A DNA stretch of 34,191 nt from Chlamydiales bacterium (GCA_022601445.1 JAJACP010000013.1:1-34191); one strand, 5' to 3'. Positions 15,419 through 23,559 are shown, counted from the stretch's first letter. Numbers and translations are program-made. Notes: generated from the sequence alone by a model not told the origin.

Positions 15419-16016
15419 CGAGTGTCAACCATCCTTTTTGATCTATTATCCATTCTGCAGCTTTCAGAGCACCGAGGGCAAATCCCTCACGATTTTTTGC
15501 CTCGTGAGTGAGAGTAATCGTATCGCCGAGCGAGTCAAAGAAAACGGAATGTTTACCAACAACAGAGCCGCATCGCACACTCGAGAAAGGAGTGGGCATG
15601 TCCAGCTCCTTTGCAATGGCGCAAGCTGTGCCGGAGGGAGCATCTTTTTTCTGTTGGTGGTGCCACTCAATACCGGCGATTTCATAATCTGTTAGTTGCG
15701 CGCGCGCCTCTTTTAGCAGCTTGCGAAATAGCGCGACCCCAAGCGAGAAGTTGGGGGCATAGAGGGCGGCGATCCCGCTTTTTTCAACTAAGGTTTGCAC
15801 AACAGGGATATCGGTTTCCCATCCCGTGGTTCCAATGACGATCGGCACTGAGGCTTCGCACGCCTCGCGAATGTGCTCGACGACACCAGATGCAGATGAA
15901 AAGTCGATACAGACGTCGGCTTCATGTGGCGTCTCGACTATCTCGTGTCCACGCTCTTTTGCAAGGCGCGCCACCATCTGACCCATTTTTCCAAAACCAA
16001 AAAGAGAAATCTTCAT
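15381..16016 (-). CDS. dapB: 4-hydroxy-tetrahydrodipicolinate reductase (short form)
   Basis: A 211-residue NAD(P)H-dependent reductase acting after DapA. The N-terminal GFGKMGQMV binds the nucleotide, IGTTGW is conserved, and the substrate motif IEWHHQQKKDAPSGTA (about 118-133) contains the signature His pair, Lys and DAPSGTA. It is shorter than E. coli DapB (about 270) because the N-terminal domain is compact, as in other short bacterial DapB proteins. It is the first gene of the five-gene operon. A good promoter lies so close to the ATG that little or no leader would be present, and no Shine-Dalgarno sequence is seen. Confidence 0.94.
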   Translation of the reverse strand: MKISLFGFGKMGQMVARLAKERGHEIVETPHEADVCIDFSSASGVVEHIREACEASVPIVIGTTGWETDIPVVQTLVEKSGIAALYAPNFSLGVALFRKLLKEARAQLTDYEIAGIEWHHQQKKDAPSGTACAIAKELDMPTPFSSVRCGSVVGKHSVFFDSLGDTITLTHEAKNREGFALGALKAAEWIIDQKGWLTLDDMLYSADYTVR

Positions 16017-16025
16017 TGTGATAGG

Positions 16026-16053
16026 AGTATACGGAAAGAGTTCTTTTTTACAA
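16026..16053 (-). promoter_or_regulatory. Promoter of the dap operon, near-leaderless
   Basis: On the minus strand TTGTAA (16053-16048), a 16-bp spacer and TATACT (16031-16026) lie only 9 nt from the dapB ATG. The predicted start point is 2-4 nt before the ATG. The block TCTTTCCGTATAC within it recurs exactly upstream of the TPR-GNAT gene (18387-18375), also on the minus strand. Confidence 0.6.
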
Positions 16054-16057
16054 ACAG

Positions 16058-18277
16058 CTAGCCTCTTTCTAACTCCCTCTGTTTGATTGTATAGACAACT
16101 CGGTCACTACCATATTTATTCTCTTTTCGAATCGCAGCTCCCTTCAAGTACTTTTCTATGATTCTTGTGGAGGCTTGATTGCTCTCAAGCGCTGTTAACT
16201 CGATCGATTGGAAGGGGGCTCCTTGTACCAAAAAGGTGGGGTGATTAAACAGGTTTTTCTGGACAAATTCATTTACGAAGGCATTTAGGGACTCTTTGCC
16301 ATATCCCAATCCTTGGTAGTGGGGAGAAAATAGATAAAATAACTGGCCCACACCAGGTCTTGCTTCATGCTGCTGGCTGGCTTCAATGACGATGAGACCG
16401 ATTTGCCTCTCACTCCCATCGTTTGTTTCGACAACATAGGCGCTATAGGGATTCCCTTCTCTGAAGTATTGAGTCCACGTTTTGACATGTCCTCTCACTC
16501 TGTTTATGCCTTGAGGTTGTCGATCAAAGTACTGAGACATTGTCTGTTGGTTTCCGTACAAATCTTGCCAAACAAATAGGAGATCTTGATCTTGGATAGG
16601 TCGTATGATCAGCCTATCTGTTTTTAGGCGCATTTTTTGCACGTTTTCTGGATAAAACGAGAGAGTATGCACAGACATATCAACAGGCTTTGCGGTGTTT
16701 CTTAGCATTTCATTATTGTTGTAAGGGGGGAGAGGATAGTCTCCTTCTATCGACAAGGTGCGCACAATGTAGGCCGATACATCTGTGTTATCTCGGTATA
16801 GTACTTGTGCTGTTGTAAGATAGGCTTTTGCTTTAATCTGCGTAGCTTGTTTCGTAGAATAGGATTGGTAGGAAGCCAAACGAGAGAGAGCGACTGCGTA
16901 GCCAAGCACGCCCCCTTTCAATGCTGTTTGCTTCTCTATGACCTTTTCAAATAACGAACAAGCTTCTTCGCAAAGCGCTTTTCGCTCTTGTTGAAATAGG
17001 CTTTCCTCTGTTTTCTCCAGGGCAAGCCAGGCCTTATTGCTAATAATCACTAAATTAGATGGAGCCTTTTGTATCGCATACTCCAGGTACGTGGAAGCTT
17101 CCTCATAACACGCTTGTTTCAATGCGGGATCCTGTGTGATATAGGCCATTTGGCCGAGTGCAAATCCGAGTCCATTTGTTGTCACCCAACTATTGGGCCA
17201 AAAATCATGCGCTGTTTTATGCAACTTTAGGGCACATTCAGGTTTCCCACGCTGATTCATCAAAAAGCCCAGGTTGCTGAGCAAAATGCTCTGTTGTTCA
17301 GTGGGTTGAATCGATTGCGTTCCACATAAGGTGTAAAAGTGTCTCATTTTTTCTTCAATCGAGTGCCCTTGTAAGGGGCGTCCAATCGAAACTTCTAGAC
17401 CCTCCATAAAGCTGTTTTGAGCGTGGATAAACCCTGCATCTTTTTTTGTGAGCGCTCTACTTGCAGCAGCTCTTAAAACCAATCCTTGAAGGTTGTAAAT
17501 AGTCGAGAGTAAAGATTGCAGATGCTGTGGTCTCATTTTGGCTTGAGAGGCATCAAAGTAGGTTTGTGTCAGGTTTCTGACAACGCTTGAAACGTATGCA
17601 TTTTCAAAAAGTGCAATTGCTTTTTTATAATCTGTGCGACCATACAACAAGATTGCTTTTAAAATCACAGAGGATAGTAGAAGAACTTTTTTCTGATTTT
17701 TAACTTGTTCTTCGATTGAGATTCTACGGCTATTTGATAAGAGGCGTAGCGTGAAACTACTTGATTTAATCAGCTTATTGTCAATATCTTCAATACGCGC
17801 AATGAGAGATTCAATCTGCGCAATTTCTTCTTCAATTTTATCATTAGAAAAGTGGTTGGAATAAAAGAAGATTCGAGGGAAGACAGAGATTTCTTTTGTC
17901 TTCAGTAAAACTTCTCTTGTGACAGCATTTGCCTCTTTTAACGCATTTTCAACTGAAGCAAGCTCATCATTTTCCCTTCTATACTGCTCAAGAACTGTGC
18001 CTACACATAAGGAAAGTAAGATCCATTTCAGTAGATTTGCCGGCCCTTTTTTTACATATTCGTCATAAAATCCTGCTTTTACGTCTCTTGTCCATCTAGA
18101 TCTCCTAGGCAAGTCGACAGTACATGCGGCGTATAGTCTTCTCCTAACCAAATCGGGGGGAATAGGGGTCTTTTGTCTAGTATGACGAGCAGTTGTTGAT
18201 GCACGCTGGAGCAGGCGTGCACCAGAGGGTGCTTTTGGTCTATAGTGTGTAAAAACCGCACGTGTCAGAGCAAACAT
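16058..18277 (-). CDS. TPR-like protein fused to a C-terminal GNAT acetyltransferase, with presequence-like N-terminus
   Basis: The protein has 739 residues. Residues 1-41 contain about nine Arg/Lys and no Asp/Glu, resembling a mitochondrial presequence. One hydrophobic segment follows at about 79-97. Residues about 100-540 are helical with TPR-like stretches (LGFLMNQRGKPECALKLHKTA and later repeats). Residues about 547-739 are a RimJ/RimL-type GNAT domain: RLKTDRLIIRPIQDQDL, then the acetyl-CoA loop HYQGLGYGKESL. GNAT enzymes acetylate protein N-termini, lysines or small molecules; the target is unknown. Start: ATG at 18277 with AGAGGAAAAT upstream. It is flanked by the dap operon and glnA and may be a secreted effector; that is inference. 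Confidence 0.8.
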   Translation of the reverse strand: MFALTRAVFTHYRPKAPSGARLLQRASTTARHTRQKTPIPPDLVRRRLYAACTVDLPRRSRWTRDVKAGFYDEYVKKGPANLLKWILLSLCVGTVLEQYRRENDELASVENALKEANAVTREVLLKTKEISVFPRIFFYSNHFSNDKIEEEIAQIESLIARIEDIDNKLIKSSSFTLRLLSNSRRISIEEQVKNQKKVLLLSSVILKAILLYGRTDYKKAIALFENAYVSSVVRNLTQTYFDASQAKMRPQHLQSLLSTIYNLQGLVLRAAASRALTKKDAGFIHAQNSFMEGLEVSIGRPLQGHSIEEKMRHFYTLCGTQSIQPTEQQSILLSNLGFLMNQRGKPECALKLHKTAHDFWPNSWVTTNGLGFALGQMAYITQDPALKQACYEEASTYLEYAIQKAPSNLVIISNKAWLALEKTEESLFQQERKALCEEACSLFEKVIEKQTALKGGVLGYAVALSRLASYQSYSTKQATQIKAKAYLTTAQVLYRDNTDVSAYIVRTLSIEGDYPLPPYNNNEMLRNTAKPVDMSVHTLSFYPENVQKMRLKTDRLIIRPIQDQDLLFVWQDLYGNQQTMSQYFDRQPQGINRVRGHVKTWTQYFREGNPYSAYVVETNDGSERQIGLIVIEASQQHEARPGVGQLFYLFSPHYQGLGYGKESLNAFVNEFVQKNLFNHPTFLVQGAPFQSIELTALESNQASTRIIEKYLKGAAIRKENKYGSDRVVYTIKQRELERG

Positions 18278-18373
18278 ATTTTCCTCTCTTTTGTGAACGG
18301 GTTAATCAGCTTCATCGAGTTTTTTTGAGTTGAATGATTTTTGTCTAGTCTAGAATAGAAAATAAACAACCGG

Positions 18374-18402
18374 GGTATACGGAAAGAAGATATTTTTATA
18401 AA
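18374..18402 (-). promoter_or_regulatory. Candidate promoter of the TPR-GNAT gene, copy of the dap-operon promoter block
   Basis: On the minus strand TTTATA (18402-18397), 17 bp and TATACC (18379-18374), about 90 nt upstream of the start at 18277. Over 29 positions it matches the dap promoter at about 23, including the exact 13-mer TCTTTCCGTATAC and the TAAAAA upstream of it. On the other strand it lies just upstream of glnA. Confidence 0.4.
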
Positions 18403-18423
18403 CTCTCCTGATCGGGAGGAAAT

Positions 18424-20559
18424 ATGAATCGTCGTGACTATGCTATTTGTTCGATTGCAGGTGATCATAAAATAGAGAAAAAAAGAAAAATACATGAGCG
18501 GCATCTTTTTGATTCCTTTGGTCATCAAGTGTTTAATGACGCAGCTCAAAGCGAGCATCTCTCGGAAGAGGTGTTTCACGCTTTGCAAAAAACAGCAAAA
18601 ATGGGTGAGGCGCTCGATCCTACACTTGCAGATTCGGTTGCCTCGGGGATGAAAGAGTGGGCCCTGACCAGAGGGGTCACTCACTATTGTCACTGGTTTC
18701 AACCTCTAACGGATCTGACCGCCGAAAAGCACGATAGCTTTTTTAACCCCACTCAAGATGGATCCGTTGTTGCTGAATTCAGTGGTAAGATGCTCATACA
18801 AGGTGAACCAGATGCCAGCAGCTTTCCCACGGGTGGACTACGCACAACCTTCGAAGCGCGCGGCTATACCGCCTGGGATCCAAGCAGCCCAGCCTTTATT
18901 TTAGGCAGAACCCTGGTCATTCCCTCTTTTTTCATCAGCTGGGCAGGAGATGCCCTAGACAAAAAGACGCCTCTGCTCCGCTCGATGGAAGCACTGAACA
19001 AGCAAGCTCTGCGTGTTTTACGTCTCTTTGGGGATCAAGAGACGCAGTGTGTGATTCCTACCCTGGGTGCTGAGCAAGAGTACTTTCTAATCGACACCCA
19101 ATTCTATCACATGCGCCCCGATTTGCTCACGTGTGGACGCACCCTATTTGGTGCCCGTCCGCCTAAGGGGCAAGAGCTAGAAGATCAGTATCTTGGTGCC
19201 GTTCCCGAAAGGATCATTCGCTTTATGGAGGAGGCAGAATTTCAGCTTCTTCAGCTTGGTGTACCCGTCAAAACCCGTCATAATGAGGTCGCCCCTTCCC
19301 AGTACGAACTAGCTGTTTCCTTCCAGCGAGCTAATCTCTCTTCTGATCACCACATGCTCGTGATGGAGATTTTAAAAAAGATTGCTAATCGACACGGATT
19401 GACCTGTTTGCTGCATGAAAAGCCATTTGCGGGGATTAACGGATCGGGGAAGCACAATAATTGGTCTTTGGCAACCGACAAGGGTGAGAATTTGCTTGAG
19501 CCCGGACACACGCCGCACGAAAATGCGCGCTTTTTACTTTTTTGTGCAGCAGTGGTGCGCGCCGTGCACATACATGCGCCGTTGTTACGGATGAGTGTGG
19601 CATCGGCCGGAAACGACCATCGACTGGGACAACACGAGGCGCCTCCTGGAATTATGAGTGTCTTTTTGGGCGAGCATCTTTTTGATATTTTTCAACGGTT
19701 GATCAAAGGAGAGGCTCACGAGGGGGAATCAGGAGGAGATTTAACCCTAGGCGTCTCCTTACTTCCCCGCATTCCCCGCCACTCGAGCGATCGAAATCGA
19801 ACAAGCCCGTTTGCCTTCACCGGAAACAAATTTGAATTTCGCGCCGTGGGTTCGACAGAAAATATCGCCAAACCCACCACGGTGATCAATACAATGGTTG
19901 CTGAGTCGCTCGATCATTTTGCCTCAAAATTAGAAAAAGCAGACGACTTTAACCAAGCACTCCAAACACTTTTGGCTGCAGAGGCCAAAGCGTTTCAACC
20001 GATTCTTTTTGAGGGAGATAATTATGATGCCGCTTGGTGCAAAGAGGCAGAAAAGCGTGGGCTCCCTCACATCCACGACGCTGTAGTGGCCGCTCAAGCC
20101 TATACATCGAGCGAATCGCTTTCTCTTTTTACCAAGTATAAAGTGTTTAGCCGACGAGAGTTGGTGAGCCGGCAAGAGATCACCTTGAGTAAGTATATAA
20201 AGAAGCTTTTGATCGAAGCGCGGACAGCTTCCCATATGGCGCATACCATGATTATTCCTTCAACTATTTTGTATGTAAAAGAGTTAGGGGATGCTCTTGT
20301 TCATTTACATAAGGGAGATCAGGAGCTATTGAAAGGGGTTGTTAAGGAGTTTTCGGGTGTACGGAAAGCGTTAAAAACGTTGGATGATCTGATTCAGCGG
20401 GTCCCAATGGAAGAGTTAGGTGAAGGAGCTCTTTTTTTACGCGATCGGGTGCTACCCACTATGACTGCTTTACGATTGCATGTAGATGCTTTGGAATTCA
20501 TGGTTTCAGACCAGCTTTGGCCGTTGCCCAAGTATCACGAAATGCTCTTCATCCGTTAA
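18424..20559 (+). CDS. glnN: Type III glutamine synthetase
   Basis: A 711-residue protein, the length of GSIII enzymes (about 700-730) and not of GSI (about 450-470). Evidence: GSIII N-terminal region (HLFDSFGHQVFND), the metal-binding GAEQEYFLID (about 214-223), the glutamate-loop GINGSGKHNNWSL (about 336-348), and HRLGQHEAPPGIMS and NRTSPFAFTGNKFEFR in the active-site half. It makes glutamine from glutamate, ammonia and ATP in the cytosol. The Shine-Dalgarno GGGAGGA is strong; CTCC six bases before it could form a weak hairpin with the Shine-Dalgarno. It is divergent from the TPR-GNAT gene. Nitrogen assimilation of this kind suggests a less reduced chlamydial metabolism. Confidence 0.93.
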   Translation: MNRRDYAICSIAGDHKIEKKRKIHERHLFDSFGHQVFNDAAQSEHLSEEVFHALQKTAKMGEALDPTLADSVASGMKEWALTRGVTHYCHWFQPLTDLTAEKHDSFFNPTQDGSVVAEFSGKMLIQGEPDASSFPTGGLRTTFEARGYTAWDPSSPAFILGRTLVIPSFFISWAGDALDKKTPLLRSMEALNKQALRVLRLFGDQETQCVIPTLGAEQEYFLIDTQFYHMRPDLLTCGRTLFGARPPKGQELEDQYLGAVPERIIRFMEEAEFQLLQLGVPVKTRHNEVAPSQYELAVSFQRANLSSDHHMLVMEILKKIANRHGLTCLLHEKPFAGINGSGKHNNWSLATDKGENLLEPGHTPHENARFLLFCAAVVRAVHIHAPLLRMSVASAGNDHRLGQHEAPPGIMSVFLGEHLFDIFQRLIKGEAHEGESGGDLTLGVSLLPRIPRHSSDRNRTSPFAFTGNKFEFRAVGSTENIAKPTTVINTMVAESLDHFASKLEKADDFNQALQTLLAAEAKAFQPILFEGDNYDAAWCKEAEKRGLPHIHDAVVAAQAYTSSESLSLFTKYKVFSRRELVSRQEITLSKYIKKLLIEARTASHMAHTMIIPSTILYVKELGDALVHLHKGDQELLKGVVKEFSGVRKALKTLDDLIQRVPMEELGEGALFLRDRVLPTMTALRLHVDALEFMVSDQLWPLPKYHEMLFIR

Positions 20560-20616
20560 GCGGCTCGTTGATGGAGTGGGTGGGTTAGCTGCGCACTAGA
20601 AAAAAAGGAGACTTTC

Positions 20617-21360
20617 ATGGCTGGAGTTATTGGAGGGGCGCTGAGTAGTGGTGCGAATTATGTGTATCAGTCCTATCACAGATGGAGTGTGGATACCCAA
20701 AATGGGTTAGTGTATGGAGCAGATGCATGGAGGATTTGGGGAGTGGAAGTGTTGGACGAGGTTCCGAATGCTCCAGGATTTGAGTGGGATGCAAATGACC
20801 CCTTTTTTGACAGACCCTATCGAGAGAATTACGTTCTTTTTTATATTCCCGATCAGATCAGAGAGGGAGGTGTAGCCAAGGAATTGACTCTGCAAACGTT
20901 TTATACAATCTGTAAAGAGTTTACTCTCATGGGGTATGGTGTGCCTGAAAAGTATGGTCATTTTAAGGCCCCGGGTTGGGTGTTGGTAAGTAAGAAGTTT
21001 GTGCCCGTATATGAACCTCAGCGAGAGGTCGTCGATAGAATAAACGGAGAACAAAAAGGCTTTGGCAGATCCCTTGTTCTTGAGGCAATTGTTCTAGTCT
21101 CTTTTCTTGCCATCTACAATCGCAATTTTGAGTCTTGCTTTGGCTCGGAGAAGCATCGGATCCGCTGTTTTGAGCGTCAAGAGGGACGCCCTGAAGGTGT
21201 ATCGTATCTTGTAGTTGGGCGCTGCTATCGTGATAGGAGCACTTTCTTTGTAAGCACCGATTACCCAGCGTTCGATATGCGCAATACAGTGATCTTGCCT
21301 GCACGCCGTTTTTTCAGGCTGCCTGCCGATGGAGGGGGCGGGGCAGCTGCACAATCTTAG
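20617..21360 (+). CDS. Hypothetical protein with a C-terminal-half hydrophobic segment
   Basis: A 247-residue protein I do not recognise. The N-terminal half is rich in aromatic residues (WRIWGVEVLDEVP, then FFDRPYRENYVLFYIPD). One hydrophobic stretch lies at about 150-168 (SLVLEAIVLVSFLAIYN). The C-terminus ends in a low-complexity Gly/Ala tail. The Shine-Dalgarno AAGGAG lies 7 nt before the ATG. It follows glnN by 57 bp on the same strand and may share its transcript. Its last 47 bp overlap the 3' end of the convergent PLD-like gene. Confidence 0.75.
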   Translation: MAGVIGGALSSGANYVYQSYHRWSVDTQNGLVYGADAWRIWGVEVLDEVPNAPGFEWDANDPFFDRPYRENYVLFYIPDQIREGGVAKELTLQTFYTICKEFTLMGYGVPEKYGHFKAPGWVLVSKKFVPVYEPQREVVDRINGEQKGFGRSLVLEAIVLVSFLAIYNRNFESCFGSEKHRIRCFERQEGRPEGVSYLVVGRCYRDRSTFFVSTDYPAFDMRNTVILPARRFFRLPADGGGGAAAQS

Positions 21361-22342
21361 AGGGCGTTTTACGAGTTGAGAGTATGCGTGTTCGCTTCCA
21401 AAGCGTGGCCAGCTTCTCTTGTTGCGCCTCAGACAGGTCCTGCAACACAAAAAAGCAGTCGTGATTGCGCGAAAAAGCGGCCCGTGTCCAGTTGGCTGAG
21501 CCGTTCACTAAGACCGCATTGTCTACAACTAAGCATTTATGATGAAGAAGTTTGCGTCCAGTACTCAGCCAAATAGGAACACCTGAGTTGACCAGGCTCT
21601 GTAGCGCTTTTCTTCCTACTCCGTTGGCTTGTCCACGGTCTAAAATCACCTCAACATGCACACCACGCTGATGCGCCTGCACAATTGCCTCAGTCAGAAC
21701 GGGATGCGTCCATGTATACATCGCCACTTGAATGGTTTTCTGAGCTCCTTCAATCAATCCGATCAGTCGCGTTAACCCTTCTTTTTTGTCGCGAGGTAGA
21801 GACCAGAATTCGAGGCGTTGACCACCCACAATGAATTGTTTCTCGGGCTCTTCGTTCTGAATCACGCGAGAGAGTTCGGCACTTGTGGCGCCGACTACAA
21901 GGTTGTCATGCGAGCGGAGCGACCCACGAGTGAAATTCGCAGAGCCAACTAAAATCCTTTCCTGATCTACGATTAAGATTTTTTTGTGCATGAGACCACT
22001 GATTTTAATGGGAAGGCGCTTGATCCCTACGAGTTTTTCATAACCCTCTTGAGGAGTGGTAGGGTCGTAAACGACAGTGACCTCTACACCTTCTTTTGCC
22101 TTTTGATTGAGCGCTTTGATCACTTTGTTTTCATTTAACGAATACATTACGAGATAGATGGACTCGGAAGCTCCTTGGATGGCATTGAGGACGACTTTAC
22201 ATAAATCGTCATGACAGGCGGAGGCGTAGAGTTGAACGGGTTCGTTGGATGAGAGGGTGGGACGCTCTTCTAGGTAGAAGAATAGAAGGAGGATGAGGAG
22301 AGTGAAGAGAATGCGGGCAGGTTTGATCAGACGGTTGAGCAT
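21314..22342 (-). CDS. Phospholipase D-like protein with two HKD motifs and N-terminal anchor
   Basis: The protein has 342 residues. Residues about 5-25 are a hydrophobic signal or anchor, so the enzyme is probably exported. Two PLD half-sites are present: HKKILIVDQERILVGSANFT (about 119-138) and HHKCLVVDNAVLVNGSANWT (about 267-286), each with the H-x-K-x4-D core and the downstream G-S-x-N. The superfamily includes phospholipases, cardiolipin synthases and nucleases; the single-chain two-motif layout with a signal peptide does not decide between them. From memory Chlamydia has a PLD-like gene in this neighbourhood (CT084). It is divergent from the PI4K-like gene. Confidence 0.9.
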   Translation of the reverse strand: MLNRLIKPARILFTLLILLLFFYLEERPTLSSNEPVQLYASACHDDLCKVVLNAIQGASESIYLVMYSLNENKVIKALNQKAKEGVEVTVVYDPTTPQEGYEKLVGIKRLPIKISGLMHKKILIVDQERILVGSANFTRGSLRSHDNLVVGATSAELSRVIQNEEPEKQFIVGGQRLEFWSLPRDKKEGLTRLIGLIEGAQKTIQVAMYTWTHPVLTEAIVQAHQRGVHVEVILDRGQANGVGRKALQSLVNSGVPIWLSTGRKLLHHKCLVVDNAVLVNGSANWTRAAFSRNHDCFFVLQDLSEAQQEKLATLWKRTRILSTRKTPSKIVQLPRPLHRQAA

Positions 22343-22388
22343 ATTCCCTTAATTCTAAAAATGACTTATACTAATACAAGAGGGGTAA

Positions 22389-23357
22389 ATGCGTCCAACA
22401 GTTAAAAAAGTATCTCGCTTTCTGACCTATCATCCAGAGGTCTTTATCAATGATCCCGCATACCAATTAAGTACACTGCGTCATGCGCCCGAGATGAGTG
22501 ATGTGATCTGGGAGGTGAAACGGGCTCTGAAAAAAGGGATCTCACCTGAAAAGAGTATGCAGGGCACCTCAGAGACCTATTTTCTGAAAGATGAAGAGGG
22601 GAAACCTCTTGCAGTTTTCAAGCTAGAGCACTACCTGCAAGAGTATGCAACGTATCGTTTGGATCATAAGGGATTTTCAGGTGTTCCTCCAACGGTAATC
22701 GCCGCCTTCACGCATCCCCTTTTTGGTGGAGAGGCGACAGGCTCGTGTCAGCTGTATGTGGAAGATAGCATTTCAGCAGTCGAGCTTTCGGAGAGTGTTT
22801 TTACAGGTTTTTCGCCCGCGCCCATTCGACGGATTGCCCAGCTCGACATTCGCGTACTCAATGCCGATCGGCACACCTCAAACATCTTGATCTGCGATGA
22901 GACAGAGGCCGTTCCCATTGATCACGGTTTTGCTCTTCCAAGGGAGCTAGGAAGTGTGCATTTTGCCTGGATGTTCTGGAATCAAGCAGCGACTCCCTTT
23001 TCTGAGGAGGAGCAGAGCTATATTGCGTGGATTGATCCGGAAAAAGATCGCGCTCTTTTGATAGAAGAGACTGGGCTTTCGGAAAAGATTGCCAACCGTC
23101 TCTATGTCGCGACGATGCTTTTAAAAATGGGTGTGATGCGTGGCTTTTACCCGCACAACATCGGAGATATTGTAGCTAAAACGCGTGACCGACGTGCTCC
23201 GGATTCCAAATTTGAGCTGTTGATTAAACGATTGCTGGAGCGGGGAGCGGAAGACTGGACAACATTTACCCGATATGTCAATGAAGAGATAGAATGTACT
23301 TTAGGGGAATATGAAACTAATCAACACAAAAACCTCTCAATCCTTGGTGGAATTTGA
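22389..23357 (+). CDS. Phosphatidylinositol 4-kinase (plant gamma-type)-like protein
   Basis: A 322-residue protein with the PI3/PI4-kinase catalytic core. Evidence in order: Gly-loop-like GTSETYFL (59-66), the nucleotide-binding Lys78 in AVFKLEH, EYATYRLD and GVPPTVIAAFTH (85-109), the catalytic loop LDIRVLNADRHTSNIL (D160, R161, H162, N165), and the metal-binding IDHG (177-180). The later WNQAATPFSEEEQSYI resembles the same region of plant PI4K-gamma proteins. These enzymes phosphorylate phosphatidylinositol, and some act as protein kinases. There is no signal peptide or membrane segment. An AGAGGGG Shine-Dalgarno precedes the ATG. A secreted effector making PI4P at the inclusion is inferred. 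Confidence 0.82.
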   Translation: MRPTVKKVSRFLTYHPEVFINDPAYQLSTLRHAPEMSDVIWEVKRALKKGISPEKSMQGTSETYFLKDEEGKPLAVFKLEHYLQEYATYRLDHKGFSGVPPTVIAAFTHPLFGGEATGSCQLYVEDSISAVELSESVFTGFSPAPIRRIAQLDIRVLNADRHTSNILICDETEAVPIDHGFALPRELGSVHFAWMFWNQAATPFSEEEQSYIAWIDPEKDRALLIEETGLSEKIANRLYVATMLLKMGVMRGFYPHNIGDIVAKTRDRRAPDSKFELLIKRLLERGAEDWTTFTRYVNEEIECTLGEYETNQHKNLSILGGI

Positions 23358-23559
23358 GGGAGACCGGACCATTTTTTATAACAAGTATCTAGAAAAAGAG
23401 ATGCGCTCCATCGGCATTCCTGTCCCACACGGAATGCGGGGTATCTACAATGGAAAAGAGTGTATTCGTCTTGAGGATGCGGAGTTTCAGCAGGCTTTTA
23501 GGGAGATTTATTACCTGACGACGATGAACCCTGAGACGTTTCGCTGGCAAGACTTCTGA
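23311..23559 (+). CDS. Small hypothetical protein coupled to the PI4K-like gene
   Basis: An 82-residue protein, no known domain. Its ATG lies 47 bp inside the end of the PI4K-like gene in another frame, preceded by a strong Shine-Dalgarno TTAGGGGAAT. This supports a real, coupled gene rather than a chance frame. The sequence is charged and aromatic without hydrophobic segments. It could be a chaperone or regulatory partner of the kinase, but nothing in the sequence proves that. The 3' end overlaps the convergent ankyrin-like gene by 62 bp. Confidence 0.65.
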   Translation: MKLINTKTSQSLVEFEGDRTIFYNKYLEKEMRSIGIPVPHGMRGIYNGKECIRLEDAEFQQAFREIYYLTTMNPETFRWQDF

